Of a stretch of DNA of 64,000 nucleotides, positions 33,279 through 41,783 are shown in pieces. The notes under the pieces are model-generated. The model had not been told where the DNA came from and did not search any database. It was given only the letters and a program-made list of their open reading frames with translations. The DNA is from Alphaproteobacteria bacterium. GTDB taxonomy: Bacteria > Pseudomonadota > Alphaproteobacteria > UBA6615. Each line of letters opens with the position of its first letter. The first letter of the stretch is position 1. The stretch is taken from the NCBI GenBank assembly GCA_021774445.1, contig JAJFJA010000059.1, positions 91,830 through 155,829 on the forward strand, read 5' to 3'. The position numbers and the translations under genes were made by a program.

Positions 33279-35936
33279 ATGAGCAATCGACGGCAGCGGC
33301 GGACCGCGACCAGTCAGGCCCGCCGCAATCAGGCGGCACCGCCACCGGCGGCCGCTTTGGCGGCGGACGCCGCAACACAGCTAAGCCTTGCCGTGCAGTG
33401 CCATCAGCGTGGCGACGCGGCCGGCGCGCGGGCCGCTTACGAGAATGTGCTCGCCCTGGCGCCGCAGAACATCGATGCCCTAAACCTGCTCGGCGTACTG
33501 CTGCATCAGCTCGGTGAGCTCGATGCCGCCGCGGCTAATCTTGAGCAGGCGGTCAAGCTCCATCCACCGGCCCCAGAACTGCATTTCAACCTCGGCAACA
33601 TCCGCCGCGATCAGCAGCGCCACGACCAGGCCGCCGCCTGTTTCCATAAGGCCGCCGCCCTGCAACCCGACTATTTCGACGCCATCTACAATCTCGGCGT
33701 CGTTCAGCTACAACTCGGCCAGGAGGCCGAAGCGGTCCGGCATCTTGAGCGCGCCCTGGCCCTGCAGGACGCCTTCCCCCTGGGCCACTGTTTGCTGGCG
33801 GATATTCGCCTCGGCCAAGCCGATTATGCCGCCGCCATCGCCGGGTATGAAAAGGCCCTGTCCTTCGATCCCGATTTCGCCGAGGCCCGCAACAACCTCG
33901 CCGTCGCCCTGCGTGAGATCGGCCGCCACGACGAGGCCCAACACCATCTCGACCGCGCGCTGAGCCTTAAGCCGGGTTACGTGGACGCCCATCTCAACCT
34001 GGCCCTGCTGCTGCAGGACCACGCCCAACCGGAACCGGCCGAACATCATTTCCGCCAGGCCCGAGATCATGCGGCGCAGGATCCGCGGCCCCACCTCGGC
34101 CTCACCGTGTTGCTGCACAATCAGGGCCGCCTCGACGAGGCCTTGACCGCCTATCACCAGGCCCTCGCCGCCGCACCGGACAACGCCGCGATCCTCAACA
34201 ATCTCGGCAGTCTCTATCGCGACCTGCACCGCCCCGCCGATGCCATCGCCGCTTATGAGCGGGCCCTGCGCATCGATCCCGGCTTGGCCGAAGCCCAAGC
34301 CAACATCGCTCATGCCTTGCGCGACCACGGCCGCCTCGACGAGGCGCTCGGCCATTATCACGCCGCGCTGACCCGGGATACGGGCGATGAAAGCCTCTTC
34401 GCCGGCCTCGGCCAGACGTTGGCGCGCATCGCCCCGACCGCCTTCGACCAGGGCCTGCACGACCTCGTCGCCCTATGCTTTCACGGGCGGGGCAGCCGCC
34501 ATCAGGATCTGGCACCGCTCGCCGCCGCCCTGGTCATGCACAAATATGGCGCCGACTGGGTGCCCGATGCGGATCCGGACTCCCTGGCCGAATTTGCCGC
34601 CGACCCCGTCGTTCTGGGGCTGTTGGAAAGCACCATCAACGTCGATCCGGCGCTCGAGCGCCTGCTCACCCACTGCCGCCAACGGTTGCTGCAAACCGTC
34701 ATGGCCGGCGCCGCACCCGGCCCGGCGGCATCGCGGATCATGACCGCGCTGGCCTGCCAGGGCCACCACAACGGCTACATCTTCGCTGTCACGGCCGCGG
34801 AGCAAGCCGCGATCGCCACCCTGCAGGCGGAGCTTGTCGCCACGCCCGTCAGCCCGAGCACGGCGACTCCCAAACGGCTCGCCTTCGCCATGTACGGCTC
34901 CCTCGCCAGACTGCCCTGGCTGGCCGCGTCCGGCACCGCCGCCGACGAACCGCCCGCCTGGTGGTCCCGGTTATTCGAACTGACCGTCCGCGAGCCCGCC
35001 GCCGAACGCGCCTTGCGCGCCGATATCCCGACCTTGGGCGCCGCGGCCGATACCACCTCGCGCGCCGTGCAGGAACAATATGAGACCAACCCCTATCCAC
35101 GCTGGCTGTCTTTGCGTTACGAACGCCCGATCGCCCTGGCCCGCCGCCTCGCCGTGGTCAATCCCGCCGCCGCGATCGACCCGACGGTCCCAATGTCGGA
35201 GGTACTCATCGCCGGTTGCGGCACCGGACAGCAGCCCATCCAATTCGCCCGCGCCAACCGCGACGTCGAACTCCTGGCCATCGATTTGAGCGGTGACAGT
35301 CTCGCTTATGCCAAACGCATGGCCCAATCCCACGGCGTCGAGAACATCCAATTCATGCAGGCCGACATCCTCGACCTGGCCGGTCTCGAGCGTCGCTTCT
35401 CGGTAATCGAATGCGTCGGCGTGCTCCATCATATGGCTGATCCGGCGGCCGGCCTGACGGTCGTCGCCGACCGACTGGCCGCTGGTGGTTTCCTTAAGCT
35501 CGGGCTCTACAGCCGCGCCGCCCGCCGTCATGTTATCGCCGCGCAGGAGCTGGCGCGCCAACGTCGGACCGCGGTGATCCCCGACGCCATCCGCAACCTC
35601 CGGCAACAACTGCTGCAGGACGCCGGCGGCCCGCCCACGCCGACCCACCCGTCGCGAATCTCGGATTTTTACGATCTCAACGGCTGCCGTGACCTTTTGC
35701 TCCATGTGCAGGAGCAGAACTACAGCTTGCCCGAGGTCGCCCGGCTCATCGCCGATGCCGGCCTGACATTCTTTGGCTTCGATTTCGAAGACCCGTCGAT
35801 CCGCGCCGGGTTCCGCGCCCAGCACCCCGATGACCCGACGGCGCTAGCCGACCTCGACGCCTGGGCGCGCTATGAAGCGCGGCAGCCGGACACCTTCATC
35901 GGCATGTATCAGTTTTGGTGCCGCAAGCCGGCTTAG
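33279..35936 (+). CDS. TPR-repeat protein fused to a SAM-dependent methyltransferase
   Basis: 885-residue cytoplasmic protein. Residues about 35-370 hold nine or so TPRs (for example AEARNNLAVALREIGRHDEA). About 380-560 is a helical linker found in similar proteins (LAAALVMHKYGADWVPDADP). The C-terminal class I methyltransferase has the SAM loop VLIAGCGTGQQPIQFA, an acidic LLAIDLSGDSLAYAKRM and VLHHMADP. Such fusions are found in alphaproteobacteria, often near flagellar or glycosylation genes; the substrate is not known. Confidence 0.85.
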   Translation: MSNRRQRRTATSQARRNQAAPPPAAALAADAATQLSLAVQCHQRGDAAGARAAYENVLALAPQNIDALNLLGVLLHQLGELDAAAANLEQAVKLHPPAPELHFNLGNIRRDQQRHDQAAACFHKAAALQPDYFDAIYNLGVVQLQLGQEAEAVRHLERALALQDAFPLGHCLLADIRLGQADYAAAIAGYEKALSFDPDFAEARNNLAVALREIGRHDEAQHHLDRALSLKPGYVDAHLNLALLLQDHAQPEPAEHHFRQARDHAAQDPRPHLGLTVLLHNQGRLDEALTAYHQALAAAPDNAAILNNLGSLYRDLHRPADAIAAYERALRIDPGLAEAQANIAHALRDHGRLDEALGHYHAALTRDTGDESLFAGLGQTLARIAPTAFDQGLHDLVALCFHGRGSRHQDLAPLAAALVMHKYGADWVPDADPDSLAEFAADPVVLGLLESTINVDPALERLLTHCRQRLLQTVMAGAAPGPAASRIMTALACQGHHNGYIFAVTAAEQAAIATLQAELVATPVSPSTATPKRLAFAMYGSLARLPWLAASGTAADEPPAWWSRLFELTVREPAAERALRADIPTLGAAADTTSRAVQEQYETNPYPRWLSLRYERPIALARRLAVVNPAAAIDPTVPMSEVLIAGCGTGQQPIQFARANRDVELLAIDLSGDSLAYAKRMAQSHGVENIQFMQADILDLAGLERRFSVIECVGVLHHMADPAAGLTVVADRLAAGGFLKLGLYSRAARRHVIAAQELARQRRTAVIPDAIRNLRQQLLQDAGGPPTPTHPSRISDFYDLNGCRDLLLHVQEQNYSLPEVARLIADAGLTFFGFDFEDPSIRAGFRAQHPDDPTALADLDAWARYEARQPDTFIGMYQFWCRKPA

Positions 35937-35956
35937 TTACTGAAGTCCGGCGGCCC

Positions 35957-36295
35957 CTAGCTGACAACTTCCTCGCAACGCCGCCAGACTTCCAGTGGCT
36001 GCGCTGCCGTACTGAGATGCAACGTATCGTCGTCAATGAGCCTCATCGCGATCGCCGTGCCCGCCGCCGGATCGGCCGCCGGCGCTGTGTAGGTAAAGGC
36101 GTGGCGGGTATAATTCCCCGTCGTCGCCGTGCCCGCCGGCGTCACGATCGCCGGCCCCCGGATCGACATCCGCTGACCGTCCGCCAGGCACCATTCGCCA
36201 TCGATCGCGTCCGCCGCCGCCGGCGCGTGCACAAGCAGGCTAACCAAGCCCGCGAAGCCCAACGAAAACAACCATGCCTGACGCGATACAATCAT
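35957..36295 (-). CDS. Secreted hypothetical protein (112 aa)
   Basis: Exported protein with a signal peptide (LFSLGFAGLVSLLVHAPAAA, cleaved near residue 28). The mature part begins IDGEWCLADGQRMSIRG and ends EVWRRCEEVVS, with two cysteines likely to pair. The pattern (small protein opening with GxWC) resembles protease-inhibitor-like or lipocalin-like exported proteins. It precedes the subtilase on the complementary strand's downstream side, 36 bases after that gene's stop, so the two may be co-transcribed. Confidence 0.65.
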   Translation of the reverse strand: MIVSRQAWLFSLGFAGLVSLLVHAPAAADAIDGEWCLADGQRMSIRGPAIVTPAGTATTGNYTRHAFTYTAPAADPAAGTAIAMRLIDDDTLHLSTAAQPLEVWRRCEEVVS

Positions 36296-36330
36296 AGCGC
36301 GAACTCCTCTGCCGGAAACACCAGCCGAGG

Positions 36331-37521
36331 CTACCGCACAAAATCATCAGTGGATACCGACGCGCCGCCGCTCCCGGCGCAGACATCGACGTTCAGCACG
36401 CCCCAGCCATACACATCGTCACGTCCCGGGGCCCCGAGATCCCGCGCGGCGCCGCGCAGCGTTTCCCGGATCAGCGCCGGGTCAGGCGTCAAGCCGCGGC
36501 GTAGCAATCCGGCGACCGCGGCGGTGATCGCCGGCACCGCGAAGGAGGTGCCGCTTTGCACTTGAAAGCCGTTCGCCGCGGCCGTGCGCACCCCCACGCC
36601 GAGGGCCGAGAAATCGATGTAGCTGCCATGGTTGGCGTATCGATAGGCGCGCGCCTGCCGGTCCACCGCCGTCACCGCCAGCACCGCCGGATGCGCGGCC
36701 GGATAGGCCGGCGCTGCCCGCGGCCCGCCATTGCCCGCCGCCGCCACCAGCATCAGGCCTTCGCCCGCCGCCTTGCCGAGGATCAGCGAGAGCACCGGGT
36801 TTTCGATTGTCTCAAAGCTCATATTGACCACGCTGACCCGCTGCTCGATCAGCCAGTCCAGCGCTTTCAGCACCGCATAGAGATCCGCCGCCAAGCTGCC
36901 GTCCGCCTTGCGCCTGAAGACTTCCGCGACATACAGCGTCGCCCCGGGCAACAGGCCGCCGATACTTTCGGCCGGATCGCCGACCAACAGCGAGGCAATC
37001 GCCGTGCCGTGATCTACCGGCGCCGGCACCGCGTCGGCCTCCAAGAAGGATTGCCGGACGATCTCGCGGGTCCGCAATGTCTCATGCGCCGCATCGACCC
37101 GCGTATCGATCATGCCCAGCCGAATGCCCGCACCGCAGGTGCCCGGCCGCGGTGCGCTCGCCGTCGCCAAATCTACCGGCCCACCCGGCGCCGCCGAGGT
37201 CAGCACGACAGTGCCGTTCGTCGCGATCAACGCCTCGGGCAGGGCACGACGCAACCGCGTTACTGCCGCCGCACCACCACCGGTGGCCGGCGGCGTCACC
37301 CGCAGCAGCGGCTTGCCGACGCCATCGAGCCGGGTCGTTTCGCGCAGGCTGAAGCCCTGTCCGGTCAGAACCCTCGCCGCATCCGGCCGTTCCGTGATGA
37401 TCAGGATGTCCCGCCGCGCCAGCGTCCCACCCACCGGCGCTGTGGCCACCAAGGCGGCGAAGCCCGCCGTCACCAAGGCGGTCAGGATCGCATATCGACC
37501 TGTGGATACGGACCTTTCCAT
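36331..37521 (-). CDS. S8 family serine protease (subtilase), exported
   Basis: 396 residues with an N-terminal hydrophobic signal or anchor (AILTALVTAGFAALVATAPV). An I9-like pro-region (about 40-125) precedes the peptidase domain. The full triad is visible: Asp in LGMIDTRVD, His in VDHGTAIASLLVG, Ser in SGTSFAVPAITA, plus the oxyanion Asn in VAAAGNGG. Two cysteines (GTCGAG and the C-terminal NVDVCAG) could pair. A small exported protein gene lies directly downstream and could be substrate or inhibitor (inference). Confidence 0.88.
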   Translation of the reverse strand: MERSVSTGRYAILTALVTAGFAALVATAPVGGTLARRDILIITERPDAARVLTGQGFSLRETTRLDGVGKPLLRVTPPATGGGAAAVTRLRRALPEALIATNGTVVLTSAAPGGPVDLATASAPRPGTCGAGIRLGMIDTRVDAAHETLRTREIVRQSFLEADAVPAPVDHGTAIASLLVGDPAESIGGLLPGATLYVAEVFRRKADGSLAADLYAVLKALDWLIEQRVSVVNMSFETIENPVLSLILGKAAGEGLMLVAAAGNGGPRAAPAYPAAHPAVLAVTAVDRQARAYRYANHGSYIDFSALGVGVRTAAANGFQVQSGTSFAVPAITAAVAGLLRRGLTPDPALIRETLRGAARDLGAPGRDDVYGWGVLNVDVCAGSGGASVSTDDFVR

Positions 37522-37568
37522 AGGCCCGATGGATGACCTAGGAAGGTTAATATGCCGTGAAATTCGGT

Positions 37569-37644
37569 GCCTGGTTCAGCGGCGGCCACGAGGACGTTGC
37601 AGGCGGCTGGATTGCAGGTTGCCGCGCCGCTCGCTGAACCAGGC
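37569..37644. repeat. Long inverted repeat between the TerB and subtilase genes
   Basis: Perfect 13-bp arms GCCTGGTTCAGCG (37569-37581) and CGCTGAACCAGGC (37632-37644), 50-base loop. An inner GCGGC/GCCGC pairing extends the stem across a one-base bulge. It lies between the TerB stop and the subtilase start on the minus strand and could act as terminator, attenuator or transcript-processing site. Confidence 0.55.
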
Positions 37645-37660
37645 GGCGCGCGTCGCCGGA

Positions 37661-38101
37661 CTAGCCGCTTTGGCCCATTTTCTCCCAAATCTCGTCGGGA
37701 TTAACGTCCAGCGCCAGGCAGATTTGATCGAACGCCACCCGCTCCGCTTGCTTGACGGCACCATCGGCGGAGATCACGAGATAGGCGATCCTGAGCAACG
37801 TCCGAGCGGCCTTATAGTCACCCGCACACCGCGAGATCTTGCCGCGCAGAATCGCCTCTGTTCTCGCCGGCGCGGTGCGCAAGCCGTCGACGTAGTCGTT
37901 CATGATATCGACCGCTTTATGCGGATTGTGCACGCGCAGCCGATCCATCGCCTCGAGAATGGCATCGACCCGGTATCGCTCGCTCAAGCTGACATGCCCA
38001 TCGGCGATTGCCGTCAACGCACAGACCGCCATCGCTGCCTTTAGGAACCGCTTGTCCCAATAGCGCGCCGCGTCGCCTCGGACCTTCTCGAGGAAACTCA
38101 C
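37661..38101 (-). CDS. TerB-family protein
   Basis: 146-residue all-helical TerB-like protein. Two acidic metal-binding-type motifs are seen: TAIADGHVSLSERYRVDAIL and YLVISADGAVKQAERVAFDQ. TerB of tellurite-resistance operons has the same paired D/E pattern, but isolated TerB proteins like this are usually of unknown role. No other ter gene is present. It follows the cyclase gene by 37 bases on the same strand. Confidence 0.85.
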   Translation of the reverse strand: MSFLEKVRGDAARYWDKRFLKAAMAVCALTAIADGHVSLSERYRVDAILEAMDRLRVHNPHKAVDIMNDYVDGLRTAPARTEAILRGKISRCAGDYKAARTLLRIAYLVISADGAVKQAERVAFDQICLALDVNPDEIWEKMGQSG

Positions 38102-38138
38102 CGGATCCCCTCCTAGGTGTGGGATTGCCGTGTTTGGA

Positions 38139-39056
38139 TCAGCCGGAGCGCACCCCCAACCGGTGGATTAAGGCAACGGCGATGAGCGCGCCGGCGGGCC
38201 ACATCACCCATGGATAGCCCGTCCAGGTGAAGATGTTGATCAACGCCAGCGCCGCGACAATCACCACGATGCGCGCATGCTGCAGTCTGAACCGGCCGCG
38301 CACGAACAGCGGCGCTGCCTCCAACGCCACCAATGCCGCCATGCCGATCCCCGGCCAATGCGCCCAGAACGGCGCGCCGGTGGCCAAATCGATCACCAGG
38401 AGACCGGCCCAGATAACGCCGAGCTGCACCACGTGCCAGCCAACGCGCGCTCGCAGATTACCCGCGGCCGGTGCCGCATGCGGCGACCAACGGGCTCCCC
38501 CGGCTTTGCCCGCACCTGTCCGCTTGCCGCGCCGCTTCCTGCCAAGAGCGATGCCATACACGGCCACATCCTCGGCAAAGTTCTTCGGCCGCCTCTCGCC
38601 CAAATACTCGAACTCAACCGAGAGCTTCGAACGGACCTGATCGTAGACCTGCTGAGAGATCAGCACACCGCCGGGTTCAGCCATACTCTGCAGTCGCGCC
38701 GCCAGATTGACGCCCTCGCCCAGCAGATCGCTGCCGTCGACCATCACGTCTCCCAGATGGATGCCGATCCTGAAGCGCAACGCGCCTTCCGAGGTATGGC
38801 TAGGATCACAAAGTTCGCCTTGCACCTCGATCGCGCACTGTACCGCTTCCACGACGGAGGGGAATTCCGCGATCAGTCCGTCACCCGCGGTATTGACGAT
38901 CCGACCATGATGGCGGTCGATGAATTTCGCAAAAACCTCGCGCGCCGCACGCAGAGACCCGAGCGCCCGAACCTCGTCGGCCTCCATGGCGCGGCTGTAG
39001 CCCGCGGCATCCGCCGCGAGGATAGTCGTCAGTTTTCGTTCGATCCCAGAGGACAT
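38139..39056 (-). CDS. Class III adenylate/guanylate cyclase with C-terminal membrane domain
   Basis: 305-residue protein. The catalytic domain comes first (about 1-170): LTTILAADAAGYSRAMEADE carries the first metal Asp and FRIGIHLGDVMVDGSDLLGE the second part; GEGVNLAARLQ is conserved. The C-terminal third has four hydrophobic segments ending in a 2TM-like unit (YPWVMWPAGALIAVALIHRL). The usual order with sensor domain first is reversed here. The start at 39056 (MSSGIERKLTTIL) is the common one for this family; four codons upstream there is another ATG. Confidence 0.88.
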   Translation of the reverse strand: MSSGIERKLTTILAADAAGYSRAMEADEVRALGSLRAAREVFAKFIDRHHGRIVNTAGDGLIAEFPSVVEAVQCAIEVQGELCDPSHTSEGALRFRIGIHLGDVMVDGSDLLGEGVNLAARLQSMAEPGGVLISQQVYDQVRSKLSVEFEYLGERRPKNFAEDVAVYGIALGRKRRGKRTGAGKAGGARWSPHAAPAAGNLRARVGWHVVQLGVIWAGLLVIDLATGAPFWAHWPGIGMAALVALEAAPLFVRGRFRLQHARIVVIVAALALINIFTWTGYPWVMWPAGALIAVALIHRLGVRSG

Positions 39057-39075
39057 TCCAGCGCCCATCGCTTGC

Positions 39076-39231
39076 TTATGAAGAATATCGGTTGAGCAGG
39101 TCCGATTCGCGAGTTGCTGGCACCAAGATCGGCGCGGCGCCGACCTTCATCGTGCAGCCTATCTCACCATCGCCCGGGAATCCATGCGGCGAGCCCCAGT
39201 AGGATCTTCCGCCGCCACGATTCTTTTTCAT
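39076..39231 (-). CDS. Possible small protein divergent from the PadR regulator (51 aa)
   Basis: Frame beginning MKKNRGGGRSYWGSPHGFPG, Gly-rich, no family recognised and no convincing ribosome-binding site. It diverges from the PadR gene across the operator region, where a regulated target is expected in NfeR-type loci. Low confidence. Confidence 0.22.
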   Translation of the reverse strand: MKKNRGGGRSYWGSPHGFPGDGEIGCTMKVGAAPILVPATRESDLLNRYSS

Positions 39232-39258
39232 CACCGAAACCACTTGTATCCAGAGCAA

Positions 39259-39305
39259 TTCGATATATCTTATATTTCGATATAACGAAAATGTCGATAC
39301 ATCGA
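39259..39305 (+). promoter_or_regulatory. Phased operator repeats of the PadR-type regulator
   Basis: Three copies of (T/G)TCGATA(T/C)A at 39259, 39276 and 39293, spaced exactly 17 bp. The last forms a TCGAT-AC-ATCGA inverted repeat (39294-39305). Located 17-63 bases before the regulator ATG, so autoregulation is likely. AT-rich operators of this kind occur at E. coli yqjI. Confidence 0.6.
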
Positions 39306-39321
39306 AACTGGAGAAGCCATA

Positions 39322-39960
39322 ATGCACCATTGTTCCCACAATTTCGTCGGCCACCGTTTTGCCCGCCATTGGCGGAGCCGTCATGGCCGGCACGGTGAGA
39401 CCGGCCACCGCCATGGCGGTTTCGGCCGCGGCCGGCTCGGCCGCTTCTTCGCCCATGGCGATCTGCGCTTCCTCATCCTCAAATTGATCGGCGACAAGCC
39501 GCGCCACGGTTATGAAGTGATCAAGGCCATCGAGGAAGGCGTGGCCGGCGCTTACACCCCGAGTCCCGGCGTCGTCTATCCCACCCTCACCCTGCTCGAA
39601 GAGATGGGTTGGGTACGCATCACCCCCAGCGAGGGCAGCAAGAAGCTGTATGAAATCACCGAGGACGGCAAACTGGCGCTTGAGGCCAATCGCGCCACCG
39701 TCGATATCATTATCGGGCGCATGGCGGAAATCAGGGGCGCCGAGGCCGAGGCCTCAGCGCGTCATGAGGATGACGCCTATGATCGTGCCGAGGCCGCCGT
39801 CGGCACCCAGGATGTCGCCCCGCCGATCCGCCGCGCCATGCGTCATCTCATGGGTGCTTTGCGCCGCCGCCTGTCCCGCCGTGACTTGAGCGAAGCGCAG
39901 GTCATTGCGGTCGCCGCCATCCTCGCCGAGGCCGCCGAGGAGATCGAGCGGAGCGACTAG
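39322..39960 (+). CDS. nfeR: PadR-family regulator, NfeR/YqjI-like with His-rich N terminus
   Basis: 212-residue metal-responsive repressor. The N-terminal 45 residues are rich in His, Arg and Gly (MHHCSHNFVGHRFARHW), as in E. coli YqjI/NfeR, where the His-rich tail binds nickel or iron. The PadR winged helix follows: FFAHGDLRFLILKLIGDKPR, HGYEVIKAIEE, YTPSPGVVYPTLTLLEEMG. The C-terminal helix pair (about 165-210) is the dimerisation region. No yqjH-like siderophore-interacting gene is adjacent, so the target may be elsewhere. Confidence 0.88.
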   Translation: MHHCSHNFVGHRFARHWRSRHGRHGETGHRHGGFGRGRLGRFFAHGDLRFLILKLIGDKPRHGYEVIKAIEEGVAGAYTPSPGVVYPTLTLLEEMGWVRITPSEGSKKLYEITEDGKLALEANRATVDIIIGRMAEIRGAEAEASARHEDDAYDRAEAAVGTQDVAPPIRRAMRHLMGALRRRLSRRDLSEAQVIAVAAILAEAAEEIERSD

Positions 39961-40064
39961 GCGGCGGCGCCGGTCAAATGATAGCGGCACGCCATGGCAC
40001 TTGGTGTTATTGAAGGCGAGCTTTGGCAGGCGGTTCTGAATTTGCGGGGCGGATTGTAGGGGCG

Positions 40065-40715
40065 ATGGCCGTAAATATCGTGAGTCTGGCGGATACGCTG
40101 GCAGCGCATGTGCAGCACCTTGAGGTCAATCGGCCGAAGACGGCGCGGGCCTATGCCGAAATGGTCGCCAGACTGCTTGCCGCCGATGCCGGCAGGGACG
40201 CGCCCAAGGCCGGCGACGTATTCCCCCCGTTCCACCTTCCTGACGACCGCGGCGGGCTCACCAGTTCGGACGAGCTGATCGCCAACGGCCCGTTGGTCGT
40301 GAGTCTCAATCGCGGCCATTGGTGCTCATTCTGCCGCTATGAGTTGCAGTCCTTACAGACCATTCATCACACGGTTGCCGCGCGAGGCGGCGGCGTCGTC
40401 GCGATCACGCCGGAACGCCAAGCCTTTGCCAGGAAGCTGAAGGCCCGTTGCGGCCTTGATTTCCCAGTGCTCTGCGACATCGACAATGGCTATGCCTTGT
40501 CGCTCGCCTTGGCTGTCTGGTGTGGCGACGAGATCAAATCGATTCTGACCGATGTTAATATCGATCTTGCCGTGTTTCAGGGCAATCCAGGCTGGATGGT
40601 GCCGATCCCGGCCACCTATGTGGTCGGCACCGATGGGCGGATAAAGTCGGCGTTCGTCAATGCCGATTTTCGCCGGCGCACGGCGCCGGACGACATTCTC
40701 TCGGCGCTCGATTAA
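40065..40715 (+). CDS. Peroxiredoxin-like (AhpC/TSA family) thioredoxin-fold protein
   Basis: 216 residues. The thioredoxin-fold domain begins near VFPPFHLPDDRGGLTSSDEL, with LNRGHWCSFCRYELQSLQTI, a CXXC rather than the single peroxidatic Cys of classic PXXXTXXC enzymes. YVVGTDGRIKSAFVNADFRR is the conserved cis-Pro side. The N-terminal 60 residues are a helical extension. ATG at 40065 behind TAGGGGCG. Convergent with a LysR gene, overlapping its stop by 4 bases. Likely thiol oxidoreductase or peroxidase. Confidence 0.85.
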   Translation: MAVNIVSLADTLAAHVQHLEVNRPKTARAYAEMVARLLAADAGRDAPKAGDVFPPFHLPDDRGGLTSSDELIANGPLVVSLNRGHWCSFCRYELQSLQTIHHTVAARGGGVVAITPERQAFARKLKARCGLDFPVLCDIDNGYALSLALAVWCGDEIKSILTDVNIDLAVFQGNPGWMVPIPATYVVGTDGRIKSAFVNADFRRRTAPDDILSALD

Positions 40716-41611
40716 TGTACCGCGGCGCCGGCCTCATAGCGTGCCCAATCCGTCGAACGGAGCAGGTTTGTCAGGCCGCTAAGAATCGGTGATTTCAACC
40801 GACCCGCGACGGTGTGAATTTCCACCGTTCGTCCGAACGAGCCGCCGAACTCGATCTTTTTCAAGCCCTCGCCTGTCCGGACACTCATCGGGAACAGACC
40901 GACGCCGAGTCCGGCCTCGACTAGCCGCACGGCATCTCGGTCGCTTGCCACCTCATGGCAATGCGCGACATCGACCCCAGCCCTCTCAAGCAGTACCGCA
41001 CACTCGGCCGACTGCTCGCAAAACGGCCGCATGATGATCCGTTCGGCGGCCAAGTCGCCGGCTTCGATCAGGGCAAGTTGCGCCCATTGATGATCATCGT
41101 TTACGACCACACAGAATCGCTCATCGAACAACGGCCAGGAATCTAGCCGATCCCAACCATCCCGTAGCGAACCGGCAATCGCAATCTCGCTCTCGCCGGT
41201 ACGCAGCCGCTCCACGATATCGGGCGCGGCCGCACGTTCGCACGATAGCTGGATGTCCGCGAAGGCCCGCCTGAGTTCGCGAAACGCATCCGCGACCAGA
41301 TCGAAGTCGACGGTCTCGGAGAGTGCGACCCGGAGCACCGCACGGTCCCCCTTCTTGAACGACTCCGCTTGGCTTTTGGCTGCTGTCGCACTTTCATAGC
41401 TGCGTGCCAGTAGTGGCAGCATGGTACGGCCTAGATTGGTCAGGTGACTGCCGGCCCGCTCGCGCCGAAACAACTCGCCGCCCAGCTCCTCTTCCAGATT
41501 CTTGATGGCCCGGGTCAACGAGGGTTGCGCGACATGGCACTCCTCCGCCGCGCGCGTGAAATTCAGCGTCCGCGCCACCGCGAGAAAGTAACGGATTTGG
41601 TGCATTTCCAT
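40712..41611 (-). CDS. LysR family transcriptional regulator
   Basis: 299 residues. The helix-turn-helix is typical (MHQIRYFLAVARTLNFTRAA, then HVAQPSLTRAIKNLEEELGG). The effector domain runs about 90-290. Two cysteines (QLSCERAAA, EQSAECAVLL) might be relevant to redox sensing but do not match OxyR spacing as far as can be judged. Convergent overlap with the peroxiredoxin-like gene; its target is unknown. Confidence 0.9.
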   Translation of the reverse strand: MEMHQIRYFLAVARTLNFTRAAEECHVAQPSLTRAIKNLEEELGGELFRRERAGSHLTNLGRTMLPLLARSYESATAAKSQAESFKKGDRAVLRVALSETVDFDLVADAFRELRRAFADIQLSCERAAAPDIVERLRTGESEIAIAGSLRDGWDRLDSWPLFDERFCVVVNDDHQWAQLALIEAGDLAAERIIMRPFCEQSAECAVLLERAGVDVAHCHEVASDRDAVRLVEAGLGVGLFPMSVRTGEGLKKIEFGGSFGRTVEIHTVAGRLKSPILSGLTNLLRSTDWARYEAGAAVH

Positions 41612-41731
41612 CGCGCGTCACAGACCCAAAAGCTTTGTCGGCGCACGATATCACATCTCCGGCCCTCCGCGCGCGCCGGCCGGCGCCGGCACGCGCCGGG
41701 CCGGGCTCGCAAAGGAGGTAGCCCAAAAAAA

Positions 41732-41759
41732 GGCCGCGCAGAAGCCATTCTGCGCGGCC
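41732..41759 (-). terminator. Rho-independent terminator of the lactonase-like gene
   Basis: Perfect 12-bp stem GGCCGCGCAGAA / TTCTGCGCGGCC with a 4-base loop. On the minus strand it is followed by seven T residues. It lies 24 bases after the stop of the gene starting at 43124. Confidence 0.92.
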
Positions 41760-41783
41760 GCTAGGGGGGAGGAACGCTCGAAG

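Noticed and set aside
33001..33286. Minus-strand frames before the TPR-methyltransferase gene
   Set aside because: No ribosome-binding sites, no family, and they occupy the likely promoter of the + strand gene.
39232..39507. N-terminal part of a minus-strand frame opposite the start of the PadR gene
   Set aside because: It is the complement of the His-rich coding region and the operator repeats; only the last 51 codons were kept as a weak candidate.
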